Shown here piece after piece: positions 24,733 to 33,327 of a stretch of 64,000 nucleotides of DNA; position 1 is the first letter of the stretch; each line of letters begins with the position of its first letter. Source of the DNA: SAR86 cluster bacterium SAR86B (GTDB lineage Bacteria; Pseudomonadota; Gammaproteobacteria; Magnimaribacterales; D2472); the NCBI GenBank assembly GCA_905182885.1, contig CAJJCW010000001.1:310001-374000 (forward strand), in the 5' to 3' direction. The position numbers and the translations under genes are program-made. The notes under the pieces were generated by a model. The model was given only the letters and a program-made list of their open reading frames with translations. It did no database searches and was not told the origin of the DNA.

Positions 24733-24981
24733 TTGTTTCAAATAGGCTTTCTAGAAATTGCGGTAATCCTTATCTTAGGGCTCATCATTGTTGGTCCGGC
24801 CAGACTTCCTGAGCTCATAAAAACTTGGCTCAAATTTTATAAGAAAATTCAAAAACAAATTTCTAATTTTCAAAAAGATATTGAAACAGAAATTGGTACC
24901 GATGAAATTAAAAAAGATGTATTTAATGAGATGCGAATGGAAGAGTTAGATCTTTCTGGAGAATCTAATAAAGATGAATAA
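24733..24981 (+). CDS. tatB: Sec-independent translocase subunit TatB
   Basis: An 82-residue TatB that starts with TTG (MFQIGFLEIAVILILGLIIVGPARLPEL). The Glu in the span and the GPARLPELI hinge separate it from TatA. A charged amphipathic helix follows (YKKIQKQISNFQKDIETEI). TatB forms the receptor complex with TatC for twin-arginine signal peptides. Much shorter than E. coli TatB (171) because the C-terminal tail is reduced. Overlaps tatC by 8 bases. Confidence 0.93.
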   Translation: MFQIGFLEIAVILILGLIIVGPARLPELIKTWLKFYKKIQKQISNFQKDIETEIGTDEIKKDVFNEMRMEELDLSGESNKDE

Positions 24982-25675
24982 AGAATCCATCTCAAGTCAC
25001 CTCTTAGAACTTCGCACTAGACTCATCAGAGTCCTAATCTGCTTAGGGATCCTATCAGTTGCTGGAATACCTTTTGCATCTCAAATATATGCTTTTGTAG
25101 CTTCGCCACTGCTAGATATTCTTCCAGCGGGCAGCTCTATGATTGCCACTCAAGTAACTTCACCTTTTATGGCGCCATTAAAGTTAGTTCTCTTTTCTGC
25201 GCTACTAATAACTATGCCTTATCTATTTTATGAAATATGGATGTTCATGTCCCCTGGGCTTTATAAGAATGAAAAGTCATTTGTAGCTCCATTGATGGTT
25301 TCAACAATTCTATTATTTTCAGCAGGGGTGGCTTTTGCTTACTTAATAGTACTTCCAATAATCTTTAAATTTTTTATTGGTGTTGCACCAGAATCTATAC
25401 AAGTAATGACAGATATCAATCAGTACTTGAGCTTTGTGATTAAGCTCATTTTTGCTTTTGGAATAGCATTTGAGATTCCAATAGCTACTTTTTTGCTCAT
25501 TAGAACCGGGATTGCAAAAAAAGAATCTTTGATTAAGGCAAGGCCTTATCTTATTATTCTGTTCTTTGTAATTGGAATGCTGCTAACTCCACCAGATATT
25601 TTTTCACAGCTATTTCTCGCTATACCAATGTGGATATTGTTTGAGCTTGGTTTGTTATTCTCAAAAAATAAATAA
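24974..25675 (+). CDS. tatC: Sec-independent translocase subunit TatC
   Basis: A 233-residue, six-span membrane protein, the twin-arginine signal receptor. Conserved parts: the N-terminal SSHLLELRTRLIRVL, the first periplasmic loop ending FMAPLKLVLF, the cytoplasmic YEIWMFMSPGLYKNEKSF, and FGIAFEIPIATFLLI. Slightly shorter than E. coli TatC (258). It is the last gene of the ubi-tat run and converges on the LOG gene. Confidence 0.96.
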   Translation: MNKESISSHLLELRTRLIRVLICLGILSVAGIPFASQIYAFVASPLLDILPAGSSMIATQVTSPFMAPLKLVLFSALLITMPYLFYEIWMFMSPGLYKNEKSFVAPLMVSTILLFSAGVAFAYLIVLPIIFKFFIGVAPESIQVMTDINQYLSFVIKLIFAFGIAFEIPIATFLLIRTGIAKKESLIKARPYLIILFFVIGMLLTPPDIFSQLFLAIPMWILFELGLLFSKNK

Positions 25676-25689
25676 TTCTGAGTTAGACT

Positions 25690-26271
25690 TTAAAGTCCTA
25701 TTCTATTGGTCCAATCGTCGTCCGATGGCCTTTTATTATTAATAACTCTATCAAGCAAGTCTTCACAAGAATCAGAGATAATTAAATCACTAAAGTTTGC
25801 TTGAGATATAAATCCTTCCCCAACTGCTTTTTCCATCCATGCAATCAGATGATCATAGTATCCAGCTGTATTTAGCAGCGCTACTGGCTTGTTTATCAAA
25901 CCCAGCTGATTACTTGCCATAATTTCAGCAAGCTCGTCTAAGGAGCCTACACCACCAGGAAGGACTATAAAAGCATCAGACCTTTCCATGAATTCATCTT
26001 TTCTATCAAGAAGAGTGTTAGTAACAATAACTTCTTTTACTCTAGGATTTACTAGCTCGAGATCAACTAGAGATTTTAAGGATATCGCAATAGCATCTGC
26101 TCCATTATCCATCGCTGTATTAGAAACTACGCCCATTAATCCGACCTCGCCTCCACCAAATACAACGTTAATTCCTTTTTTTGCCATTAACTCTGCCATT
26201 TTTTTTGCTTCTTGAGCGTATATAGGGTTATTGCCTAAGTGAGCACCACAAAAAACTGAAATATTTTTCAT
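25690..26271 (-). CDS. LOG family protein (TIGR00730), nucleotide 5'-monophosphate nucleosidase-like
   Basis: A 193-residue Rossmann-like protein with NISVFCGAHLGNNP at the start, FGGGEVGLMGVVSN, and the signature PGGVGSLDELAEI. LOG proteins remove the base from cytokinin ribotides or purine nucleotides. In bacteria they may act in purine salvage. Its start abuts the fba stop with one base between, so it is probably the last gene of the tkt-pgk-fba transcription unit. A GACTTTAAAGTC palindrome overlaps its end. The substrate is unknown. Confidence 0.87.
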   Translation of the reverse strand: MKNISVFCGAHLGNNPIYAQEAKKMAELMAKKGINVVFGGGEVGLMGVVSNTAMDNGADAIAISLKSLVDLELVNPRVKEVIVTNTLLDRKDEFMERSDAFIVLPGGVGSLDELAEIMASNQLGLINKPVALLNTAGYYDHLIAWMEKAVGEGFISQANFSDLIISDSCEDLLDRVINNKRPSDDDWTNRIGL

Positions 26272-26272
26272 A

Positions 26273-27283
26273 CTAATCCTCTAATCCTTTATCCCACTGC
26301 CCAAGAGCAGCCAGTTGATTCATCTTAGCCCTATGAGACAAAGCGTCTTGTGCTATAAAAATATTCTCTGGTTTTCCCATCCAAGCCTTAAGCGTTGGTG
26401 CTTGAAGTGCTCTCCCGTATGAAAAGCTTAACTTCCAATCAAAGCCACCAATTTTGTTCATAGCGTCTAAATGAGCTGTGGCAAGAAGCTCTGACTGTCC
26501 ACCTGATAAAAAAGTTATTGCTGGAAGTTCTGATGGAACATTAGCTTTTAAACACTCTAAAGTTTGTTGAGCTACTTCATCTATGCTTGCTTGATTAGAG
26601 CAAGTTGACCCCGATGTAACCATATTAGGTTTCAATATTGTTCCTTTAATATTTACTCCATTTTCTTTTAAATGATGAAAAAGGGACTTTAAAGATCTTT
26701 CACTTGCTGCGAAGCATTCTTCTATGGAATGATCGCCTTCCATTAAAACTTCAGGCTCAACCATAGGAACCATTCCATTATCTTGAACAACCTTAGCGTA
26801 ATCAGCCAAGGCCTTCATGTTTGCATCGATACAATTATCAGTAGGTAAATTATTACCAATCTTTATAACAGCTCTCCACTTAGTAAATTTTGCTCCAAGC
26901 AAAGAGTACTCTTTAAGTCTTTCATCTAGACCTTCCAAGCCAACGGTAACTGTCTCATCTGAATCTCCTATAGGCTGAAGTCCTTTATCTACCTTTATTC
27001 CAGGTAATGCGCCTTGGGAGTTCATAAGGTCTACTAGAGAAGTTCCGTCTTTAGCATTTTGTCTAATGGTTTCATCAAAAAGTATTACGCCTCCGATATT
27101 ACCTTGGATGCCGCTTGATCTGAAAAGCATCTCTCTGTAATCTCTTCTGCTCTCTTCTGTTGACTCTACTCCGATAGTATCGAATCTTTTGGTACAGGTT
27201 GGGTTGCTCTCATCTGCAGCAAGAATTCCCTTACCATCTGAGACTATGTAAGAGGCTATTTCTTCTAAAGTATTTAATGACAT
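26273..27283 (-). CDS. fba: Fructose-bisphosphate aldolase, class I
   Basis: A 336-residue metal-independent class I aldolase. ILAADESNPTCTKRFD, the Schiff-base lysine region GTILKPNMV, FLSGGQSELLATAHLDA and FDWKLSFSYGRALQAPTLKAW are diagnostic of the animal/plant-like class I family rather than the zinc class II enzyme usual in gammaproteobacteria. It cleaves or forms fructose 1,6-bisphosphate. It follows pgk by 13 bases in the tkt-pgk-fba cluster, the position normally held by class II fba. Confidence 0.96.
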   Translation of the reverse strand: MSLNTLEEIASYIVSDGKGILAADESNPTCTKRFDTIGVESTEESRRDYREMLFRSSGIQGNIGGVILFDETIRQNAKDGTSLVDLMNSQGALPGIKVDKGLQPIGDSDETVTVGLEGLDERLKEYSLLGAKFTKWRAVIKIGNNLPTDNCIDANMKALADYAKVVQDNGMVPMVEPEVLMEGDHSIEECFAASERSLKSLFHHLKENGVNIKGTILKPNMVTSGSTCSNQASIDEVAQQTLECLKANVPSELPAITFLSGGQSELLATAHLDAMNKIGGFDWKLSFSYGRALQAPTLKAWMGKPENIFIAQDALSHRAKMNQLAALGQWDKGLED

Positions 27284-27296
27284 TTTTTTCTCCTTT

Positions 27297-28442
27297 CTAA
27301 TTCTTTAACTTTAAGGCTTTAATAGAAGGTAGATCTCTTCCTTCCATGAACTCTAAGAAAGCTCCTCCGCCCGTTGAACAGTATGATACATCATCTGAAT
27401 TGATAAACTTATTAATGGCGGATACAGTCTCACCGCCACCTGCAATAGAAAATGCTTTCGATTGCGCTATTGCCAATGAGAGCTCTTTTGTTCCTTGTTC
27501 AAATAAAGAGTTTTCAAAGACGCCCAGAGGACCATTCCATAATATGGTTTTTGAAGTATTGATTATTTGTAACATTTCTTCGCTAAGAAGTTGGTCTAAT
27601 ATCATTTCATCTTTTTGTACTTCGTTGATATTTTTTTTGGCGACTTCGCTGCCCTCAAAAGTAAGGGAAGTAACAACTTTTTGTGGAAGAATAATTTTGC
27701 CTCCATCTAATAACTCCTTGGCTATACCCAGCATGGATTCTTCAAATAAAGATATTCCCACTTCAAATCCAGCAGCTTTAATGAATGTATTGGCAATCCC
27801 TCCACCAACGACTATATGGTCCGCCTTAGTATTAATATTTTTTATAAGCTCTAGTTTTGTGGATACCTTTGAGCCTCCTATGACTGCAGTATATGGACCC
27901 TCATATTTATTTAACGCCTTAGTTAAAGAGGCAATTTCGTTCTGGAGTAAAATTCCTGCACATGCTTCATTTGAATAAGTAATTGCGGAGTGAGTAGATG
28001 CTTGTTCACGATGCGAAGTGCCAAAAGCATCAAATACGTAAATATCACACAAGGATCCCAGCAGCTTTCCTAGGGCAGGGCTATTTGATTTCTCCCCGTC
28101 AAAAAATCGTATATTTTCAAGAACTTGTATTCTTGCCTTGCTGTTAAAAATGGAAGGATCATGAGGGCTGGCTATTAGGTCGACTTCCTCTTCAACTATA
28201 TTTTTTAAAGATTCCACCACCGGTCTTAAAGATAATTTTTCATCAAAAACACCTTCTTTGGGTCTTCCAAGATGGGAGACTAAAAGAACTTTAGCTCCTT
28301 GCTCTAAAGCATGATTAACAGTTGGCATAGATGCCAAGATTCTTGTCCTATCATAAACAGCGCCATCTTTAATGGGCACATTCATATCAACTCTTATAAT
28401 AAGGTTTTTATTATTTAGATTTAAATCTAAAAGATTATTCAT
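27297..28442 (-). CDS. pgk: Phosphoglycerate kinase
   Basis: A 381-residue glycolytic/gluconeogenic kinase. N-domain substrate motifs: IIRVDMNVPIKDG, LLVSHLGRPKEG and ENIRFFDGEK. Nucleotide domain: YTAVIGGSKVSTKLELI, LWNGPLGVFE and STGGGAFLEFMEG. The start overlaps the tkt stop by 8 bases. No glyceraldehyde-3-phosphate dehydrogenase gene lies between tkt and pgk, where gap/epd is commonly found. Confidence 0.97.
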   Translation of the reverse strand: MNNLLDLNLNNKNLIIRVDMNVPIKDGAVYDRTRILASMPTVNHALEQGAKVLLVSHLGRPKEGVFDEKLSLRPVVESLKNIVEEEVDLIASPHDPSIFNSKARIQVLENIRFFDGEKSNSPALGKLLGSLCDIYVFDAFGTSHREQASTHSAITYSNEACAGILLQNEIASLTKALNKYEGPYTAVIGGSKVSTKLELIKNINTKADHIVVGGGIANTFIKAAGFEVGISLFEESMLGIAKELLDGGKIILPQKVVTSLTFEGSEVAKKNINEVQKDEMILDQLLSEEMLQIINTSKTILWNGPLGVFENSLFEQGTKELSLAIAQSKAFSIAGGGETVSAINKFINSDDVSYCSTGGGAFLEFMEGRDLPSIKALKLKN

Positions 28443-30423
28443 CTAATAATGATTTCGCCATTTTAATAACGTTTGGAGTAGTAAAACCAAAATGGTCTAA
28501 TAAGATATTAGCAGGCGCTGATTCGCCGAAAGTCTCTATACCCAAGACCTTGTCTGTTTTATTTAATAACTTATACCAAGAATTGGGATGTGCTAATTCA
28601 GCAACCAATATTGGAAGATCTTTTTTTACAATTGAAGATTGGTACTCGTCTGAACTAGCTAAAAATATATCCAAGCAAGGCATGGATACAACATTAGAAA
28701 CTATACCCTCTTCGTTAAGAGCATCCGCGGCATCTAGCATCATCTGTAACTCGCTTCCAGAGGCCATTAAGGTTATCTGGGCCTCTGCGCTCTCCCTAAT
28801 AAAATATCCACCTTTTTTAATATCAGAAATTTGATTAGCATTTCTTGTTATAGGCGATGTATTTTGTCTACTGAAGATTAAGCATGTAGGAGTATTTGTT
28901 GAAGTAACAGCATTTTCCCAAGCAACAGCTGTCTCTACTAGGTCTGCAGGCCTCCAATTGTTAAGATTAGGTGTCGATCTTAAGGTAACCATGTGCTCAA
29001 CAGGCTGATGGGTTGGGCCGTCCTCGCCAAGAGCTATTGAATCATGTGTGTATACAAAAATATTTGGTATACCCATAAGAGCTGAAAGCCTAATAGCATT
29101 TCTTGCATAGTCAGTGAATACTAAAAATGTAGCCCCATAGGGCTTAATGCCGCCATGAAGAACCATTCCATTCATAATTGCTGACATTCCAAACTCTCTA
29201 ACTCCATAATTAATATGGTTGCCCGTAGGGTTTTCATTTGAGAATGTGGTACTTGATTTTGAGAAAGTATTATTTGAAGGTGTTAAATCAGCAGAGCCTC
29301 CGACAAGCTCTGGCATTTCTTTTACAAAAAAATCTAAACATACTTGAGATGCTTTTCTTGTAGCCATTGAAGCATTTTCTGTATCGCAATGCTGGAGAAA
29401 ATCATTATATTTTTTTTCAAAATCTTCAGGCAGGTCTCCAGATATTCTTCTAGATAATTCATTATATTTTGCTAGATTCTCTTCTTTCAAAGAAGCCATA
29501 ATAGAATCCCATTCATTGTTTTTACTCTGGCCATCTGAAACTGCATTCCAAGACTCGTAGATAGATCCTGGAATATCAAAAGGCTGGTGTATCCAACCAA
29601 GAGCCTCTCTTGTCTTTAAAATTTCTTCATCGCCCAATGGGGAGCCATGAGCATCAGAGGTTCCAGATTTATTTGGAGACCCAAATCCAATGGTTGTTTT
29701 ACAAAAAATCATCGTAGGCATTGCACTTTCTTCTTTCGCTAATTCAATGGCGGAACTTATTGCATCTACATCGTGGCCATCTACACTTATAGTCTGCCAA
29801 CCGTAACTATCGAATCTTTTTACCGTATCATCAGTGAACCAATTCTCAATTTCTCCATCAATAGAAATTCCATTCTGGTCATAGAAACAAATTAATTTTC
29901 CAAGCTGATGGGTCCCAGCAAAAGAACAGGCCTCATGGGATATACCCTCCATTAAGCATCCGTCCCCCAAGAAAGTATATGTATAGTGATCTATTGGGTT
30001 TAAGTTTGACGTGTTGAACTCTGCTGCTAGCATTTTTTCAGAAATAGCCATTCCAACTGCGTTAGCTATGCCCTGGCCAAGTGGGCCAGTGGTTGTCTCA
30101 ATGCCGAGATCTAAATCAAACTCTGGATGGCCTGGGGTTTTTGATTTAAGTTGCCTGAAATTTTTTAGGTCATCTATAGATATGTCATACCCGGTTAGAT
30201 GCAGCAAGCTATATAAAAGCATGGAGCCATGGCCGTTAGATAGAACAAATCTGTCTCTGTTAAACCAGTGTGGATTAGATGGATTGTGGTTTAAATGTTC
30301 TTTCCATAAAGCGGTGGCAATTTCTGCCATACCCATAGGCATTCCAGGATGACCTGAGTTGGCTCTTTGGACGCCATCGATTGAAAGAAATCTTAAAGCA
30401 TTGATTTGATCTGGATTGTTCAA
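28435..30423 (-). CDS. tkt: Transketolase
   Basis: A 662-residue thiamine-diphosphate enzyme of the pentose phosphate pathway. GHPGMPMGMAEIA, PLGQGIANAVGMAI and the ThDP-binding GDGCLMEGISHEACSFAG appear in the N-terminal domain, with EFGMSAIMNGMVLHGG and HDSIALGEDGPTHQPVEH in the Pyr domain. Length equals E. coli TktA (663). It is the first gene of the tkt-pgk-fba-LOG unit and is divergent from metK. Confidence 0.97.
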   Translation of the reverse strand: MNNPDQINALRFLSIDGVQRANSGHPGMPMGMAEIATALWKEHLNHNPSNPHWFNRDRFVLSNGHGSMLLYSLLHLTGYDISIDDLKNFRQLKSKTPGHPEFDLDLGIETTTGPLGQGIANAVGMAISEKMLAAEFNTSNLNPIDHYTYTFLGDGCLMEGISHEACSFAGTHQLGKLICFYDQNGISIDGEIENWFTDDTVKRFDSYGWQTISVDGHDVDAISSAIELAKEESAMPTMIFCKTTIGFGSPNKSGTSDAHGSPLGDEEILKTREALGWIHQPFDIPGSIYESWNAVSDGQSKNNEWDSIMASLKEENLAKYNELSRRISGDLPEDFEKKYNDFLQHCDTENASMATRKASQVCLDFFVKEMPELVGGSADLTPSNNTFSKSSTTFSNENPTGNHINYGVREFGMSAIMNGMVLHGGIKPYGATFLVFTDYARNAIRLSALMGIPNIFVYTHDSIALGEDGPTHQPVEHMVTLRSTPNLNNWRPADLVETAVAWENAVTSTNTPTCLIFSRQNTSPITRNANQISDIKKGGYFIRESAEAQITLMASGSELQMMLDAADALNEEGIVSNVVSMPCLDIFLASSDEYQSSIVKKDLPILVAELAHPNSWYKLLNKTDKVLGIETFGESAPANILLDHFGFTTPNVIKMAKSLLDE

Positions 30424-30547
30424 TTTTTTTCCTAGAGTTTGCCTGGTTGATTGAATAATAATGTTTTAATAGAGATAAATATAGGTGTTTTATGTGTTTT
30501 TAAGATAAAATGCTCGAAATGTGATTTTCTAATTTTTTGCATACATC

Positions 30548-30606
30548 TATACTGCTAAAAAATTCTTAAATATTCATCGTTTAAAGCTTTTATTTTGGAG
30601 AGAAAA
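30548..30606 (+). promoter_or_regulatory. Predicted -10 box and 5' leader of metK
   Basis: TATACT at 30548-30553 gives a leader of about 45 bases ending in TTTTGGAGAGA before the metK ATG. Despite metK being a frequent riboswitch target, the 184-base tkt-metK gap shows no SAM-II, SAM-V or SAM/SAH-like conserved stems by eye. The gap is simply AT-rich. Confidence 0.4.
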
Positions 30607-30607
30607 A

Positions 30608-31762
30608 ATGAGTTATATATTTACATCTGAGTCAGTTTCTGGAGGTCACCCAGATAAAGTTTGTGATCAAATATCTGATGCAGTGCTTGATGCCTACTTA
30701 GCTGAAGATCCTAATAGCAGGGTTGCTTGCGAAACAATGATTAAAAATAATATGGTCTTTATTGCTGGGGAGATAACCTCTCTTGGGAATCCAGATCTTG
30801 AGCCTGTTGTTAGAAAAACAATTAGTGATATTGGTTACAACACAGATGAATATGGCTTTAATGGCGATACGTGTGAGTTTACAAACCTTGTATTCCAACA
30901 ATCTCCTGATATTGCTCAGGGTGTTAACGAAGGCGAAGGAGAAAATTTAGAACAAGGTGCCGGCGATCAGGGTCTTATGTTTGGGTATGCTTGTAAAGAA
31001 ACTGAATCCTTAATGCCTCTTCCAATAGATCTATCACACAAACTTGTGAAGAGACAAGCTGATGCAATGAAGAGTGGAGAAATCTCATGGCTTAGACCTG
31101 ATGCAAAAAGTCAGGTTAGCGTTATATATTCTGATGATGGCAAAACAATTGAGGGTCTTTCTGCGGTAGTTCTTTCAACACAACATGATGAAGATGTAAC
31201 CCAAGAAGAAATAAAAGCAGAAATAATGGATAAAATTATTAAGCCAGTAGTTCCTGAAGAATGGATTCTAGATTCTACTAATATTTACATCAACCCAACC
31301 GGCAAGTTTGTTATTGGTGGTCCAGTTGGCGACTGTGGTCTTACTGGAAGAAAAATTATTGTCGATACTTATGGAGGCATGGCGCGTCATGGGGGCGGTG
31401 CTTTTTCTGGAAAGGACCCTTCAAAAGTAGATAGATCAGCTGCATATGCATCTAGATACGTTGCTAAAAATATCGTTGCTGCTGGTCTAGCAGACTATTG
31501 CGAAATTCAAGTTTCTTATGCAATTGGTGTCGCAAAACCAACATCTATAAATGTTAATACATTTAATAGTGAAAAAATCTCAAAAGCTGCCATTGAAAAA
31601 ATAGTTGAAGAGCACTTTGATCTTAGACCTAAAAGTCTTATCAATATGCTAGACCTGAAGAGACCTATTTATCTTCCAACTGCTGCCTATGGACATTTTG
31701 GAAGAACGGACATTGATCTTAGTTGGGAAAAGACTGATAAAGCTTCAGAAATCTCACAATAA
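30608..31762 (+). CDS. metK: S-adenosylmethionine synthetase
   Basis: A 384-residue enzyme making SAM from methionine and ATP. Signatures: [20 protein letters not shown] at the start, [12 protein letters not shown] (ATP motif) and [19 protein letters not shown] (P-loop-like motif). Length equals E. coli MetK (384). It leads a metK-ahcY pair of the activated methyl cycle, 24 bases upstream of ahcY. Confidence 0.98.
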   Translation: MSYIFTSESVSGGHPDKVCDQISDAVLDAYLAEDPNSRVACETMIKNNMVFIAGEITSLGNPDLEPVVRKTISDIGYNTDEYGFNGDTCEFTNLVFQQSPDIAQGVNEGEGENLEQGAGDQGLMFGYACKETESLMPLPIDLSHKLVKRQADAMKSGEISWLRPDAKSQVSVIYSDDGKTIEGLSAVVLSTQHDEDVTQEEIKAEIMDKIIKPVVPEEWILDSTNIYINPTGKFVIGGPVGDCGLTGRKIIVDTYGGMARHGGGAFSGKDPSKVDRSAAYASRYVAKNIVAAGLADYCEIQVSYAIGVAKPTSINVNTFNSEKISKAAIEKIVEEHFDLRPKSLINMLDLKRPIYLPTAAYGHFGRTDIDLSWEKTDKASEISQ

Positions 31763-31786
31763 ATAAAAACATAAAAAGGAAATAAA

Positions 31787-33180
31787 ATGGAAAACGATTA
31801 TAAAGTAGCTGATATGAGTCTTGCAGATTTTGGTAGAAGAGAAATCTCTCTTGCTGAAAATGAAATGCCTGCACTTATGGCATTAAGAGATAAATACAGA
31901 GCGGACCAGCCTCTAGCTGGTGCAAAGATTATGGGATGCATCCATATGACGATACAAACAGCAGTTCTAATGGAGACTCTGATTGATTTAGGGGCTGAGC
32001 TGAGATGGTCATCTTGTAATATCTTTTCAACTCAGGATCATGCAGCAGCGGCAATGGCAGCTAATGGAATACCAACATTTGCATGGAAAGGTGAAACAGA
32101 AGAAGAGTTTGAATGGTGTATAGAACAAACTATTCTTAAGGACGGCGTGCCATGGGAAGCAAATATGATTCTTGATGATGGTAGTGATCTAACTGCTATG
32201 GTTCATGAGAAATTTCCAGAAATGCTGGAAGCTATTCATGGAGTATCTGAAGAAACAACAACTGGTATTCATAGATTAAAAGATATGCTTTTAAAGGGAG
32301 AATTAAAAATACCTGCTATTAATGTAAATGACTCTGTAACAAAAGCTAAAAACGATAATAAATATGGATGTAGACACAGTCTTAATGATGCTCTCAAAAG
32401 AGGTACAGATATGCTTCTTTCAGGTAAAAGAGGTTTAGTTATTGGTTACGGTGATGTTGGTAAAGGTTCTGCTGCCAGTCTTGCTCAAGAAGGAATGATT
32501 GTAAGTGTTGTTGAGTCAGATCCAATATGCGCAATGCAAGCATGCATGGATGGTTTTGCAGTTGTCTCATGTTACAAAGATGGCGTTGTAACTAGAAACG
32601 AGGCTGACATCAATATGCAAGTTATGGGACAAACTGACTTAATTGTGACAACAACTGGTAATGTAAATGTTTGCGATTCAGCGATGCTTAATACTCTTAA
32701 AAATTGTGCAGTAGTTTGTAATATTGGTCATTTTGATAACGAAATTGATACAGCTTATATGAGAGAAGCATTCTATTGGGATGAAGTGAAACCCCAAGTT
32801 CATAGAATTTTTAGAGATACAAACCAGATGGGACTCCTAACCTTTCAAGTAAAAATTTCCTTATCCTTCTAGCTGAAGGAAGGCTTGTTAACCTAGGTAA
32901 CGCTACAGGACATCCAAGTAGAATTATGGATGGTTCTTTTGCTAACCAAGTATTAGCTCAAATTCATTTATATAAACAAGGTTTTGCAAATATTAATGAT
33001 GCTGACACAAAAGCTGAAATGATTACTGTAGAAGTCCTACCTAAGAAGCTAGATGAAGAAGTAGCAGCATTAATGGTTGCAGGTTTTGGAGGGGTTGTAA
33101 CTCAACTTACTCAAGATCAAGCTGACTATATTAATGTTCCTCAAGAAGGCCCTTTCAAAGAAGACGCCTACAAATATTAG
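31787..33180 (+). CDS. ahcY: Adenosylhomocysteinase (frameshifted in this sequence)
   Basis: S-adenosylhomocysteine hydrolase, splitting the product of SAM-dependent methylation into adenosine and homocysteine with bound NAD. The frame from 31787 has [29 protein letters not shown], the NAD loop [13 protein letters not shown] and [11 protein letters not shown]. It leaves the family at about 32827 (after RDTNQ) and reads out to LLTFQVKIS. The next frame carries on with [21 protein letters not shown], then [12 protein letters not shown] and the expected end [10 protein letters not shown] at 33180. One missing base near 32827 (length 1394, not a multiple of 3) explains both track ORFs. Restored, it has 464 residues, as expected. 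It is probably intact in the living cell. Confidence 0.93.
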
Positions 33181-33187
33181 TCTAAAA

Positions 33188-33223
33188 TTGTGCATTTATG
33201 GGCATTATTGCCCATAATGTGCA
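33188..33223 (+). promoter_or_regulatory. Palindrome filling the ahcY-lptM gap; possible promoter/operator
   Basis: TTATGGGCA and TGCCCATAA form a perfect 9-bp inverted repeat with a 4-base centre (33196-33217), flanked by outer TGCA pairs (33191-33194 and 33220-33223). TTGTGC (33188) and CATAAT (33213) bracket it with a 19-base spacer and could be a weak promoter. The lptM ATG starts 2 bases after the structure. There is no T run, so it is a poor terminator. An operator or an RNA hairpin hiding the start region is more likely. Confidence 0.45.
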
Positions 33224-33225
33224 CT

Positions 33226-33327
33226 ATGAAAATAGTCCGAATCATAGTTTGTGTATTTACTAGTGCATCCTTAGTGGGCTGTGGTGTGAAAGGGCCAATT
33301 ATTAATTCAATCATTAATATCTTATAA
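33226..33327 (+). CDS. lptM: LptM (YifL)-like small outer-membrane lipoprotein
   Basis: A 33-residue lipoprotein too short for the ORF track. The signal MKIVRIIVCVFTSASLVGC ends in a lipobox (LVGC), and the mature start CGVKGP matches the CGxKGP motif of YifL/LptM, which assists LptD maturation in E. coli. It lies immediately before lysA (TAAATG junction, no spacer), the usual place of lptM relative to lysA-dapF. No Shine-Dalgarno is seen, and the upstream palindrome reaches almost to the start codon. Confidence 0.8.
   Translation: MKIVRIIVCVFTSASLVGCGVKGPIINSIINIL

Noticed and set aside
25686-25697. GACTTTAAAGTC palindrome between tatC and the LOG gene as a terminator
   Set aside because: It has no loop and no T run, and partly lies in the coding end of the LOG gene. 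It is a weak candidate at best.
30424-30607. Possible SAM or SAH riboswitch ahead of metK-ahcY
   Set aside because: The metK leader appears short, and no conserved stem or pseudoknot core of SAM-I, SAM-II, SAM-V or SAH switches could be seen. Only AT-rich sequence is present.
32815-32880. Programmed -1 frameshifting in ahcY
   Set aside because: AhcY is not known to need recoding, no clear slippery site is seen, and four other genes in the window carry similar indels, which points to sequence error.
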